The notes: generated from the letters alone by a model not told the origin. DNA of 64,000 bases from Lineus longissimus (GCF_910592395.1 NC_088326.1:5211001-5275000), one strand, 5' to 3'; numbered from the stretch's first letter, positions 10,570 to 21,395 are shown. Translations and numbers: made by a program.

Positions 10570-11000
10570 AATATTTCCATGAAAGACTTGGAAAACTCTA
10601 AGATTTGACAATCATGGGTAAAGAATACTAAGTTGGTTTTGGAGATACATGAAAGCTTTCATGTACATGGTTCAGAAGTTATGAAGATTTGAAAATATTG
10701 GTAATTAAGCAACAGCCTTGGGTAGGGTACCAACACATAATTCGTGGAAACACTCTTATATGAAAGACTGGCCCCACAAACATGGGTAAAAGAGACAAAA
10801 GTCTTTTGTAATACGGTATGTAATGTAATATGACTATAATGGCTGAGAAGTTATCTACACTTTTAATTTTGGCAATGTCCACCGGGTTTTGGTTGGGGGT
10901 ACCCCCGAATGGACCCTAGAAGCCCTTCAACACTGTTGAAGACACTTTCATATGAAAGATTGACTCAACAAACATGGGTAAAGAGACCAAGTTTGTTGCA
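10570..11000 (+). repeat. Three imperfect 180-190 bp repeats in the foldback centre
   Basis: The words GAAAGACT/GAAAGATT and CATGGGTAAA recur together near 10583-10615, 10761-10790 and 10956-10985, each followed by a related AGACCAAG-like stretch. The copies have diverged. They lie between the arms. Confidence 0.6.
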
Positions 11001-11007
11001 AAGTAGG

Positions 11008-11369
11008 AAGAAGGCGAAATGGGAAGAAGGCGAAATAATACAAAGGCGGGGCGGGTAAAGGTGAGATAGGATGAAGGTGAATTAGGACAAAGGTAAATTA
11101 GGACAAGGTGAAATAGGAGAAGGCAGATTAAGACAATGGCAAACTGAGACGAAGGCAAGAATGGATAAGGCAACTTGTGATAAGGCAAGATAAAACAGAG
11201 GCAAAATAGCACAAGGCGAAAAATGAAAAGGCGAAAAAAGACAAAGGCAAGATAGAATAAGGCGGATTGGGAAGAGGCAAAATTGGAAAAGGCGAAATAG
11301 GAGAAGGCGAAATGTATATTTTTTAAAGGCAAAATGGGAAAAGGCGAAAAAAGACAAGGCGAAATGGGC
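11008..11369 (-). repeat. Right foldback arm: about 23 units of AAGGCGAAATRGGA
   Basis: This is the inverted counterpart of the left arm, read on the minus strand as TCCYATTTCGCCTT. Unit spacing is 14-17 bases, with one longer unit near 11310. The minus-strand frames across it are artefacts of the repeat. Confidence 0.9.
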
Positions 11370-12199
11370 ATGAACCTCCTATACAGGTATGATACAAAAA
11401 ATATCTGAAGGTCTGTTGTTGAAGAGTGTTTTACTTTTATCAACCAGATTTGATTTTAATAAAATATAAGAATGGTAAAAAAGAATAGGTCTGGTAGTGT
11501 AGTATTTCCTTTATTTGTAAACTTTCCTTTTATAAATCCCATCAACTTAAGTAACAATTTTTTTTCATTTAATGAGAATTTGTTATCCTCTGTAAGTTCA
11601 ATTATTATGTAATTGTTGTTATCACAGTTTTTTTACATGTTTAATTTGTTTATTATTAATTTCGTTTTGAATTTTATCACAAAACTCACTTAAACTAAAA
11701 TGTTTTTCAAAGAATTCATCATTTTCATACTCTGGTATGAAATCCGATGTCCACCAAGAGTTGTAAAAGGTTATTGTCTTTAAAGTAATGGATTTTATGT
11801 TTATTTTATTTTGGTAAGTAGTACTCAAATGATGCTTCCTCACAGTTCGATTCCTGTATTATGAAGTCCATTGTATTTATCTGTATTTAAAAATTTGAAA
11901 ATACTTAACTCTAATCTACATCCCGAATGATACCGTAGTAATCCCATCCTAGTATGAATCTCTGTCATCAAAAGGACTAAGACTTTTCTTATTTACTTCT
12001 TCTAGATACATCTGGTGTTTATCTGATATCAAGTGTCTCATCTTATGATTAAATGACTTACTATTCTCTAGACAGTCAAAGTAATCATTGAATGCAATAT
12101 TTCCCTTTACTGCATTCTTTCCAATACCTTATAATTTCTTAGTGACTGAATAAGATTATGTTTCTTTGATCGAGTCTTCGAACTTCGCTCCTGACACTT

Positions 12200-13545
12200 T
12201 TTCATGTTCTCTGGACATAGTCATAGTCTTGGTCTAGGAAACATTCAAAGAACAATATAGAAGACCAGCTTTTGTTGTATCCCCCCCCCCCACCCCGGGC
12301 TTGGGGGTCGTGGGGGGCAGGGTCGCAGGGGGCATGATTCGGATCATTGCTGATAAATGCTAAAAAAAACTCTTTTCAATTACCAGCTTGTTTGTTGAAT
12401 TAATTAGGCAGATGTATGCCACAGCTTGAAGCAGGGTGTGATGTGGAGGGCTACCTGGCACTTAGGGCATTGGACTGATGACTCCGGCCTGGGAGGAGCA
12501 CGTGGAAGGTCGTGGTTCACAACATATGGATTTGGATCCTTCCGACATTTGTGCACAAATGCGCAACTTCCTACGTCTCTTCACCCCAGGTGTAGCATCC
12601 TGAAAAGGAAGATCTTCAGGCCAATGCTCAGAGTAGCTTGCCTCCAGCCTCACAGCATCTCCTGCATCAGATAATCAGAGGTTCAGGGCTTGCACTTTGA
12701 TAATCCATCTGATCGTCTTCATCGTCGCTATCTCCCCCAAAATCATCTTCAGAATCCATATGCATAAAAATCTGGGCTATCTCATCAGTTTCCATCTTTT
12801 CTGAAAAGAATACCAGTAAGTGTTTTCTAACAAATCCACTTTGATTTGGCTCACAAAATACCTGCAGGGACAAGTGCATTTTGATGATGAAAAACATTAC
12901 AATATATATGTCCTGTTATACTTCAGGGTTTGGGCCACTCCAACAAAAAGGTACCTGAAGCCTTCAAACACCCATACCTTTGCAAATCACAATCCTCAGG
13001 ATGCATTTGAGATCACTGAGAAATGCCTAAAACATGCAAGAGAGCAAAATATAGTGTACAAATCGTATAATCTGATGAAGAAGGGAGGCTGCATAGCATA
13101 TGCCTGAACCTTTCAGCACGTGGCCTCCCAAAAACATCACTAAAACCACTCAAATCCTAGCTAAAACTGGCAATCAATGTATTTCTGAGACTTCAGGACT
13201 TAAAACTACGTGTTAGTAACAGTTACATGTGTAAATAGGGCTTTTACCTATGGCTAGCAAAATCGAAAACCAGGAACAAATATCACACCATGCACGTGGT
13301 AAGATGCCCGACCAAAAGGTCAATACCAGCTCCCAAACCGCCAATATAAGGTGTCAAAATTTGTATAGATGGCGATACAATCTACGAAGCAGACAGTGTG
13401 CTCGTATTTTATCCCTAGTACACATATTAGGCTCTACAAGCATTTGAATCGGGGAAGATAGGGTCCCGGACATGGCCGGGAGCGGCCGTCAACTGTTGGG
13501 AACGCAACCCGGCCATGCTCGGGAGCAGACGCGAAAGAGTTAAAA
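12200..13545. other. Unidentified insertion inside PolB
   Basis: This stretch separates two collinear parts of PolB, so it arrived later. It begins near an 11-nt poly-C (12281-12291) and ends at a GC-rich, partly palindromic stretch with two copies of a CCCGGCCATG-type word (13465-13530). A minus-strand frame (12667-12897) has an acidic N-terminus (MDSEDDFGGDSDDEDDQMD) resembling the start of piggyBac-like transposases. No catalytic domain follows, so that idea is weak. I cannot define terminal repeats or a target duplication. Confidence 0.4.
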
Positions 13546-15483
13546 TAACCCGGCACCTTCTTCTTGTTAGTGTCATAGAGAGGATGATCCTTGGGATAGT
13601 TACTGAAGTCAAAGTGGTCCTTTAACCCTTTGAGGTCTTTAGTTAAGTCATCAGTATTAATTTTCAATACAAAGGAATCTGTATAAAGATACCGTAGTTG
13701 CAGGTTCTTCTCACCAAAATAAGGTTGAAGCACCTCATAGTAAAATTCATACATTAATAATTTAAGCAATGCAAGTACTGTAGCTCCTATGTAAATTGGC
13801 TTGTTAAATTTCATTGATGTTTTCCTCATACTAATAGCAGCATTATGTTCGTCAAATATGCATATTGATGAAAACCTGGGATTGGCCATTACACTCCTGG
13901 CTCTTTCACCTTCTGTTACCAACTCAATCTCCATCCTGTTCCTTATGTTCTCACAGGTCTTACCGTAGAAAGCATTATTCATCAGTTTAAAATAATCTTT
14001 CTCAAAATCAGTCTTAGAATCCATCCTCCTTTTAGTATTAAAGTCAATGTATGTCGCCAACCACTTAGACTGTTTAAAGCTGATCACAGAATGAACCTTC
14101 TTAAGTACCATTCCGTGCTTGAGGTAAAACTGTAGCATCCTGTATTGCACTATGTAGTTGGTCTTATCCTTTTGTGTACGTATCAGTTTCTCTACATTTG
14201 ATCTTATCATCACCCAGTAACGCTTTGAAGTAGCTTGAAATAGTTTGAAGTCTGTAGTATCAGGGAACATCTGTCTCGTTATTTTGAAGTCACCGTCTAC
14301 CATTGATTTTGTAATGTTATCTAAACCGGACTGTAGAAATTTGTATGAGTCTAAGAAGTTTCTTATTTTGAGGTAATTTAGTCATTAAATCTTTAATGAA
14401 TAGGTGAGAATCATGATTACTTAGATTGTGAAAAAACACTGGAACGAACAACTTTTCATTCAGATTGCAAGAGCTGTGAGCAGCACCTCTAAAACTACCA
14501 CTGTAGTGATCATGGTCCTTGCCCTTATCATACCCTAGCAACTGATTGCAGTAGTAACAGTATGTTTCTTTGTGGTACCTCTCACAGTCTACATCTGTCA
14601 TTGTTAGAGGAAAGTTACTGTTCAATAAATTAGAGAATTGTTCTTCCATTTTGATAAGCCAATTACAGAACACATCTACAACATCAGAGCCTCTATGACT
14701 TAAATACTGATTATTGTAAAGGTATTGGTAATCAGAATTAACATAAACTCCAACTGCTGATGCGTTCGGTTTAAAAAGTTTTTTACTAGTACTCTCTACT
14801 GATACTACAGGTATGTTTATTCATTCAAAATCTGTATAGATAACAAAATGAACTCTATTCTTTATTAAATGTTTTTCAAACTTAAGTTGAGACAATTTAC
14901 TGTTTGGTTCTGGCAAACTAATCTTACAATATTCATGTTCATTACATTTCTTCTTATGATTCTCAAGTGTAGATTTACGATAAAAGTAATTCATGCATCT
15001 CCTACAGAGATACACAGTATGAGTGCCATTCCTGAAGAACATATTGATGTCAGTTATGCACAAGAAATGACCCTTGAAATAAAGAATATCAATTACGTCA
15101 TCGTCATCATAATTCTCACCATTCCCAGACAGGTAGAAATGTTCTAATTTTGCTTCACGTATGTTTTTAGCAGTTTCGTTCTGTAACTTGAACATATTAA
15201 TCTTGAGATTGTTATCACTCTCGATCTTAGGGATATCCTTTTGAATAAATACAGGAAATGAGTTGATCTTAATCTCATTTTCATACATCTTGTAGGGGTT
15301 AATTTCTGTAGCATTAAAACTTGTTTGCCCCTCACACGAAATGCTGTTGTGGTATTTAGTGGCCAGTAGGCTCCAGAGTAAACACTTCTGATCATTTGTT
15401 TCCACATTTATTACATTTTTAGTGTTAAAAGGTAATCTAATGTAATGACCACCTTTGCACCTCTTGTAGGAACAGATCTCACC

Positions 15484-15881
15484 GGTTCTTAGGTCTCTTC
15501 ACTGGCTCCCGGTGAAGCAGCGTGTCATTTTCAAGGTCCTCCTGATGTGTTTCAAGGTGGTCCGGGGTTATGCACCTGCATACCTGAGCCTCAAACATGT
15601 TGAGAGGCAGCGTGTCACCAGGTCATCTAATGACACGTCATTGGCGTGTATGCGGATAAAGACAAGATTCGGTGACCGCTGCTTCTCATCATGTGGTCCC
15701 CGGTTGTGGAATGCCCTACCGGAGCACATCAGGGGGGCGGACGCGCTGCTTGCTTTTAAACGACTCCTAAAATCCTGGCTGTTCGAGGAAGCATTTCTTG
15801 GTGGGGAGGTAGCGCCTTGAGCAGGTTTACCTGGAGTTTGGCGCTCTATAAGACATTGTTGATTGATTGATTGATTGATTG
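15484..15881 (+). mobile_element. 5'-truncated CR1/L2-type LINE tail inserted in PolB
   Basis: The plus strand encodes the last part of a non-LTR reverse transcriptase ORF (SLHWLPVKQRVIFKVLLMCF, then RCFSSCGPRLWNALPEHIRG and AFKRLLKSWLFEEAF). A short 3' UTR with GGCGCTCTATAAGACATTG and a tail of about five ATTG repeats follow. Sequence matching PolB continues on either side, which proves an insertion. This class uses target-primed reverse transcription and often leaves 5'-truncated copies. Confidence 0.85.
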
Positions 15882-16451
15882 TCATGTCACAGGACTCTGT
15901 TATGTTAAGAGACAAGCCACTTATTTGAAAGTATCTCTCCTCAATCTGTGCTTTAATGTAATTAAGCTGGTTTGTTACTGCATATATTGCCTGATTCCTT
16001 GAAATTATGCTTTCCATTGGAGACTGAATGGGGTGGGTAACTGTATCAACTTGCTGATCCAAGCTCTGCTCTACGGTCTTAGGTCTGTTGAACTGGGCGA
16101 AAACTGATATGCTTATTTTATGGTGGTAATCATTGAGCTTAAAAAGTACTTCCTCTAATTTCTCCCTGTATTCAAAAACCTGTTTCGCTTCTCTATCAAT
16201 ATTCACTCTAATGGTAACAACAGGCTTGCCAAATTCCTTTGCCAACTCAATTCCTTTAAATTTATTGATGTCATCAAGCTCACCAGTCTCAAAGGAAAGC
16301 TTTTTATTTACTTTAGGGATTAGTAATAGAATAGAAGGTACGTGTACCATTGATTTATTTAATTGCCCCTTCGTCTTCCTGTGAGCTGCCATATTGCTGT
16401 ATGCAATAGATTGATTGCACGTTGGGCAATTAATCTTTTGGTTTTTATCAC

Positions 16452-16582
16452 TCATTATTTAGATTAAAAATTTTTATTAAATTTCACTTACATGTACAAC
16501 TGACATACCAGGTAGTTCATAGATTAAATTATTTTATTAAATTTCAATTACTCAAATGCACAGCTGACATACCAGGAAGTTC
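16452..16582. repeat. Two tandem copies of a 65-bp unit upstream of PolB
   Basis: AGATTAAA...TTTTATTAAATTTCA and GCTGACATACCAGG/CAACTGACATACCAGG recur at 16452-16516 and 16520-16582 with a few differences. They lie just upstream of the polymerase start. Confidence 0.6.
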
Positions 16583-17722
16583 AGACAATCATTCACTCGA
16601 GTGAGTCACACGGATTGCATGAATCAGGTGTGTGGTTGTTATTAAATACCAGTGTACAGACTTTACAGACTTTACATGTTGTAATAAGTCTAAAGTAATA
16701 GGAAAATGCATGCTAGGTTATTTCGGGTTTTTATTGAAAATAAGGCAACTTCAATTAGGGTATGCATAGTATGCATACCCTAATTAATAGGTTTTGGCCT
16801 TATTTTTCAACTACAAAGGTCGTAGATTCGTGGATCGCATTTTCCTATTACTCAGAACCGGGCGCTCTCTCCGTGTATCTACATAAAGGCGATGGTCGTG
16901 GCGGACACCTTGATGCTCATTCAGCATGCGGTTTTTCGCCCAGTAGTTTGAGTTGGGACAAGCCGATGAAGACCTAGGAGAGACATTTTCCAGGTAGGCA
17001 CAGTCTAGCGAAAAAAACTGTCGGCACAAAAAACGATGATCTGAATGATATCTTCCTTGGGACGTCATTTTCGCCATCATGACCAACCAGTTTTTGGCGC
17101 CAAGCCCAGTCCTCCCCCCTCACTCAGTAAACTCAAGGGGAGGGGCAAAATTTTCTGTTCGGATCCTTGGTTTTGCCGATCCACCGTCGTTGTGCGTATA
17201 TCCATACTTCACCGCCGATAAACTCCCCTCCCCCCGCTCGACCGTCAGAAGGGCTGTTACTTTATCAGTAGTCTCCCTGCATTCCCTCCTTTTCCCACCC
17301 GTCCCTGTCGCGACAACACTAACATTACACTGACTCATGTTTGTCTCACGAGAAAGGCACTGAATGCCATCATAATGGAAGACCTGGTGTTCTATGAGTA
17401 ACGGTTCCAGGGATGCTGACCTAACCCAAATGCTGAGTTCATGTTGTAAAGGAGAAGGGTAAGGTTGGCACTATTAATTTAGGCCTCATTCAATTACTTT
17501 GTGTCGAGCAAATTGATTGGCCGCCCGTTTATGAAAGTTCGTCCGACGGATTTCCTGGCCCTTTGTGTCGGCGGTGAAAGGAGGAGACTTTAGGACTGAT
17601 ATTCACCGCCGATAAGGCGGCATGGACATGAAGTAGATTGTTTGTCTTTTGTTATTTTCATTTTATTACTGTCACTCGATTTGCCAGTGCGCTTTTACTG
17701 CGCTACCGATGCCTTGGGTACA
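16456..17722. other. Intergenic region between PolB and the dermatopontin-like gene
   Basis: It contains the tandem 65-bp repeats and the MITE described separately. The remainder has no convincing coding frame. A word TTCACCGCCGATAA recurs at about 17209 and 17602, and related GCCGATGCAG words occur near 17758 and 17817, suggesting an old dispersed repeat. Confidence 0.4.
16694..16852. mobile_element. 159-bp MITE with perfect 16-bp TIRs and a central palindrome
   Basis: AGTAATAGGAAAATGC (16694-16709) is exactly repeated in inverted form at 16837-16852. Inside, TTGAAAATAAGGC pairs with GCCTTATTTTTCAA, and a 33-bp near-perfect palindrome (16753-16785, AATTAGGGTATGCATA plus its complement) forms the centre. 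The whole unit can fold on itself. No coding capacity and no clear target duplication. Confidence 0.75.
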
Positions 17723-20538
17723 TCAGCGTCTTTTTATTTGAACATCACCCGCATCGCCGATGCAGTTTTGAAAGTGTCGAAAGATCGTATCAGCGTCATT
17801 CCCTCCGCTTATACCGCCGATGCAGTTCTCTGACTCTGAGCCACATCGTCCGGGCAGGAATGTTGCCCGTCGCGTGCGGTAGAATGCCTTCCCATAGGTC
17901 GAACCGCGCACGTTCATCTGCGTCGTCTTTCGCCATTCGGTACCGTCGCCGCAGGTAGAGATGACGTCGACGTCAATGTCGTTTGTGTTGAGCCTGTATC
18001 TGTTGATGGTGCCGATGATCATAGCCGCACCGGGACCGTCGTATGACAAATCCTTACCAGTCGAGTCCTCGGAACCTGTACTCGTTTCATCCGTTTCTGC
18101 CCTCTCGATGGTTGTGGCTCCGCCTCGTGTATGTTCCGCACCATAGCTTAGTGTCGTACCAGAACCAAGGAATCCAGCAGTTAATGTGGCACTGACTTGG
18201 AGCGAAGTAGCCCAGTTGTAATCACGACCATTTGCTATGGTAAAAGCCGCAGTTCGGGTTACGGAGTCGGTTCTGTATAATTTGAGCGTTGACGTATCTT
18301 TACTGCAGGTCTGGTCAGCATTGATTCCTATCATGGTCTCTCCCTCATCGACGGTTTCAATGGGGTTTACAACTTCGAGCTTCCTTACCTGACAACCGAC
18401 GTACAAACAGGTATTGATGCTCCATAAGCGGTCGCTGAAAAGAGGGAGAATGCCAATCCAGAAATTGCGCTGAGTAGGATAACGAGGCGTTACGTATAGG
18501 AGGCAGGATAGAACTGTTCTCTCCTCAGAGCAAGATGACAGTATAAAATGTGTCTGGAGATTTAGAGACCTTAGCAATGTACCCAATTAATTTATTACGC
18601 TTATCAGTTAATCACATACTCGCGTATATTCCTCTCCATCTATTTATTTTGCAAAAACACGAGTTTAGTACAAGAAAATGAACCGAGAGCGAGAAATCGG
18701 CTATTGTTAATTTTGCGCATATTAATTCAAATATGACGTCACTGCTCTCCGATTGGCTAATGTGTTGTAATGTCTCCGGCTAGCCAAACAGCGTAGAAAT
18801 GTGTATCTGTTTGGCAAGCCGGGCATGCCAAACTGTGCTGATTGTCAGTGCTGTTCGGCAAGCGGCTCTCCAAACAGGGCAAAAATGATCCCCGTTCGGT
18901 GAACGGCTTGCCTAATATACCCGGCCTCGATTTTTAAGACCAGATGTGCAGACTGACATGCCAAATTGATCCAATTAGTAAAAAAGTATGACAAAACTGC
19001 TTGTTTATTACACACTACCCGAATACACTGTGAATGTGTGATTTACTAATGCGTATGCGTACGGGTGGGGGGGGGGGGGGGGGGGGTGGTTGTTACGGTC
19101 AGAGCATACAAGGTGTGTTTAAGGGGAAGGGGATCAGAAAAATTGGTGGTTGGGGAAAAAATACTTTATGGATGGCCCTTTTCCAGCCCAGTGTATAAAA
19201 TAATGTGACAAATATGCATTGAAACCTCCCTTAGAAGTCACCTCTCTATTATGGACAGCACTTGTCAGTCCAGATGATGTCCTAAAAAGAGAGGTTCTAG
19301 TGGACGCTAGTTTTTGTCCTAAATTGGTTGTTTATTTTCAAAGTTACCTCTTTATTATGGACAGCACTTGTCAGTCCCGTGGGTGTCCTAAGTAAAGAGG
19401 GGCTAGTGGACACTAGTTTTGGTCCTAAATTGGTTGTTTCCATTCAAAGTTACCTCTCTATTAAGGACAGCACTTCTCAGTTCGGTGGGTGTCCTCAGTA
19501 GAGAGTTTCTACTGTAGTTCGTACTCACCCTCTGTTGCCCTGTTCCAATTTTTCCACCGGGATGAACGAGGTGAGTCCGTACATCGCTCGATCGACCTGA
19601 AAGTCTTTTACCATGGTTTCACCCCACTTGTTGATGTCACGCTCGGTTCTACATTCAGTCGCAGGTTTCGTATTGAGCTAAAAGACGTTGTTGGTTGTGA
19701 GATTCAAAACCCTAGCCAATTAACTACTTAGGTGGTGGCGTAGTCCGTCGGCTATATATGTCACACCAGCATTCGACCTTACGAGAATCTGTTGTAGCAG
19801 GAAATTCACCATAACATTTTTACGGATGCGGAATTTCTTTCACAGAGGCTTTAAACCCTTTCTTCTGGAGACAAAGGCATGACATTTTCTTAGATGAATA
19901 CCTAGTTCATAAACTATATGATTAGTGAAAGAAAATCCCTATGCCTTCATAAATGAGTGGTCATGTAATACATTGCGTACATTTCAAATATTGTAGTTCC
20001 TTGGTAAATAACCTGGGAACGGAAAAACCGCCTAGGTGTGCGACGTATAGCTGTATGTGATTTAAATGACTGCGACAAGGCCACGTCCTTATGCCTGGTT
20101 GAGCAGTTGGGCGACAAATGAGCTGGCTACAAAGCAGGACCAAAGATATTGAAGTGTACTTGCCTTACAGCATTTGTAAGTCCAGATCCTTCCCTTACCA
20201 CCGTTGTAACGAGACTTAACACCGGTTATAACTGGCTTGACTTTTGGATTCATGAGTGTATCAAGATCATCACCCTCATCATTGCCGCAGTAGAAGACAA
20301 TGCTGCCTTCTTGTTCGACTATATCTTCGCTCCAAATACAATCTTCTCCCACGAATCCTTCCGTACAACCGTACTCCCATTTTCTGTCGTTTCTACCATT
20401 GTATTGGCTGTTCATCCTGTTCAGGTGATGGAGACTTGGACATTCGAATTCGAAATCACTTTCGTAGGAAGTCCATTTGGCCGTGCTGCTCTGCATGCAG
20501 CTGGCGATTACCGCCAGGAGAACTGGTTTGACTATCAT
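17723..20538 (-). CDS. Secreted dermatopontin-like protein joined to a possible aerolysin/natterin-like domain
   Basis: Exon 1 (20538-20164) starts with a signal peptide (MIVKPVLLAVIASCMQSSTA). Two dermatopontin-type repeats follow: FEFECP, SQYNGRNDRKWEYGC, then GVKSRYNGGKGRIWTYKCC, with paired Cys. The frame reaches AAG followed by GCAAGT, a consensus GC donor in phase 0. Exon 2 (18388-17723) begins after TGTCAG in phase 0. It encodes about 221 residues rich in Thr, Ser and Gly (SLQVSATLTAGFLGSGTTL) with alternating polar patterns like the membrane-inserting strands of aerolysin-family pore formers. The dermatopontin assignment is firm. The aerolysin-like assignment and the direct joining of the two exons are inferences, and other exons could lie in the 1.8-kb gap. 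Expected product is about 346 aa, extracellular. Confidence 0.55.
18389..20163 (-). other. Putative GC-AG intron and its repeats
   Basis: The boundaries AAG|GCAAGT (20164/20163) and TGTCAG|GTA (18389/18388) are in the same phase. Inside are a 20-nt poly-G (19066-19086 region) and three 106-bp tandem repeats. A second frame at 18389-18586 just upstream of exon 2 is probably intronic. An alternative GT donor (GTAAGG at 20168) is out of phase with the acceptor. Confidence 0.45.
19240..19520 (+). repeat. Three tandem 106-bp repeats
   Basis: ACCTCTYTATTAWGGACAGCACTT starts at 19240, 19346 and 19452, exactly 106 bases apart. Each is followed by GTCCTAA-type and CTAGTGGACRCTAG words. The unit resembles subterminal sequence of DNA transposons that carry TAGAGAGG/TAATAGAGG ends, so this may be a tandem cluster of transposon ends. 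No coding capacity. Confidence 0.7.
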
Positions 20539-20815
20539 AGTGTGGCTTCCTAGAACAGGGAAAAGTTCGCTGTCAATAAAGTATACAATTCACAATCATA
20601 GTGTGACTTCCAAGAACAAGGCATAAAGTACGCTATTAATAAAGTATACAATACACAATCATTGTGTGGTTTCCAAGAAAAAGGAATAAAGTATGCTATC
20701 AATCAAGTATACAATATTATTTTGAATCATAGTGTGGCTTCCTAGAAAAGGGAATAAACTACGCTGTCAACAAAGTATAGAATACTCAATCGTAGTGTGG
20801 CTTCAAACAACCTGG
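20530..20815. repeat. Minisatellite, about 62-bp unit, over the dermatopontin gene start
   Basis: CATAGTGTGGCTTCC/CATAGTGTGACTTCC, AAGGRATAAAGTAYGCT and CAAAGTATACAAT recur about 4.5 times. The first unit contains the start ATG (20538-20536), so the repeat array occupies the proximal upstream region of that gene. Confidence 0.75.
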
Positions 20816-21395
20816 AAAAAGTGTGCCATCCACACACCCCTAGCTAGCATTTCAAGAGGGCTGCAGCGCCATGCCTTAAAAAACAATTTTGAAATGCGCC
20901 TTGCCGCTAAAATATGTTTCTTGCCACGCCATGCCCTCCTTTTTTACCACCCTGCCTAAACTAGCTCATTTTATGAGCCTATAATCTGTGCCATTTGAAG
21001 CGAGTCTCAATCCCCAGTTTGGCCTTAATATGTAACATATACCTCCCACTGGTAAACCTGTAGACCGGTGCAACCTGCGCAGGGTCGGGCCATCGGCGAC
21101 TAAACCGTTACCCCCACCAGAGTCCTTGACTTTGGTGTGGTGGGTGGCTAGACACCCAGATGGAACTAAAAACCATATCCATCTTAAGGGCGGATGAGCT
21201 TATTGAGCCAACGGCCATCTAGCAATTCCTGGAGAGGAGATGGGCACCACCAGGGATTATCCGGCCTAAGAAACGACCATGACTAAGACGAAAAAGGTAA
21301 CCAAACCAGATCGGACGAGGCCCGGGTGAACAACGTCCGCGCGCACCACTACTAGCCAGGGTGGTGGCGATAAGTGTGATACTGGCGAAAACGTC

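Larger units (their letters stand above)
9809..11384. mobile_element. TU-like foldback transposon with 8-bp target duplication
   Basis: The element proper is 9817-11376. Its ends match in inverted order (GGTATCTGCCCATTTCG at the left; the complement of the right end reads GGTTCATGCCCATTTCG). It is flanked by perfect copies of TCCTATAC at 9809-9816 and 11377-11384. Both arms consist of degenerate 15-16 bp tandem units, while the centre holds three imperfect copies of a 180-190 bp unit. Long inverted arms made of about 15-bp repeats, with 8-bp duplications, are the defining design of sea urchin TU foldback elements. No transposase is encoded. Confidence 0.85.
9608..11843 (-). pseudogene. Polinton minus-strand capsid-associated gene remnant, split by a foldback element
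   Basis: The 5' part (11843-11622, minus) encodes TLKTITFYNSWW and FSLSEFCDKIQNEIN, a beta-rich start that resembles Polinton penton- or fibre-like proteins. The 3' part (about 9808-9640, minus) has an open frame with NHIKFEINIEAD and ends at a TAA. The 1.56-kb foldback element sits between them with a perfect 8-bp target duplication. Treating the two parts as one gene is an inference from strand, position and the insertion. The product assignment is tentative. Confidence 0.35.
2998..16455. mobile_element. Polinton/Maverick (adintovirus-like) element, decayed and interrupted
   Basis: Hallmark Polinton genes lie together: capsid fragment, packaging ATPase with Walker A and B, retroviral-type integrase with chromodomain, and protein-primed type DNA polymerase B. 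Small proteins conserved in this element class lie between them. Gene order is membrane protein (+), capsid (+), ATPase (-), integrase (+), accessory genes (+), capsid-associated remnant (-), PolB (-). Three insertions interrupt it: a foldback element at 9817-11376, an unidentified block at about 12200-13545, and a LINE tail at 15484-15881. No terminal inverted repeats were recognised, so the outer limits are those of the coding remnants. Confidence 0.85.
11935..16455 (-). pseudogene. Polinton DNA polymerase B (protein-primed type), multiply broken
   Basis: Read from ATG 16455 on the minus strand. An N-terminal zinc finger (CPTCNQSIAYSNMAAHRKT) comes first, then the LINE tail insertion at 15484-15881. 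Next come a Cys/His finger (YLCRRCMNYFYRKSTLENHKK), exonuclease motif YTDFE, a DHDHYSGSFRGAAHSSCN block (14317-14673) and the second exonuclease motif FFHNLSNHDSHLF. Palm motif B is KLMNNAFYGKT. Motif C reads YLYTDSF where YxDTDS is expected, so one catalytic Asp is Tyr (13683-13685). After an insert at about 12200-13545 the C-terminus reappears (KNAVKGNIAFNDYFDCLEN, 12140-11935). Stops and frame changes occur between all parts. It would replicate the element but cannot now. Confidence 0.85.

Noticed and set aside
9824-11369. CRISPR-like repeat array
   Set aside because: Units are contiguous, degenerate and lack unique spacers. The organism is eukaryotic and the array is part of an inverted foldback element.
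12667-12897. piggyBac-like transposase
   Set aside because: Only a short acidic N-terminus is similar. No catalytic domain, Cys-rich C-terminus or TTAA-flanked TIR pair was found.
15568-15880. C-terminal extension of the minus-strand PolB frame through the LINE tail
   Set aside because: This part is antisense LINE sequence. PolB similarity stops at about 15884 and resumes at about 15483.
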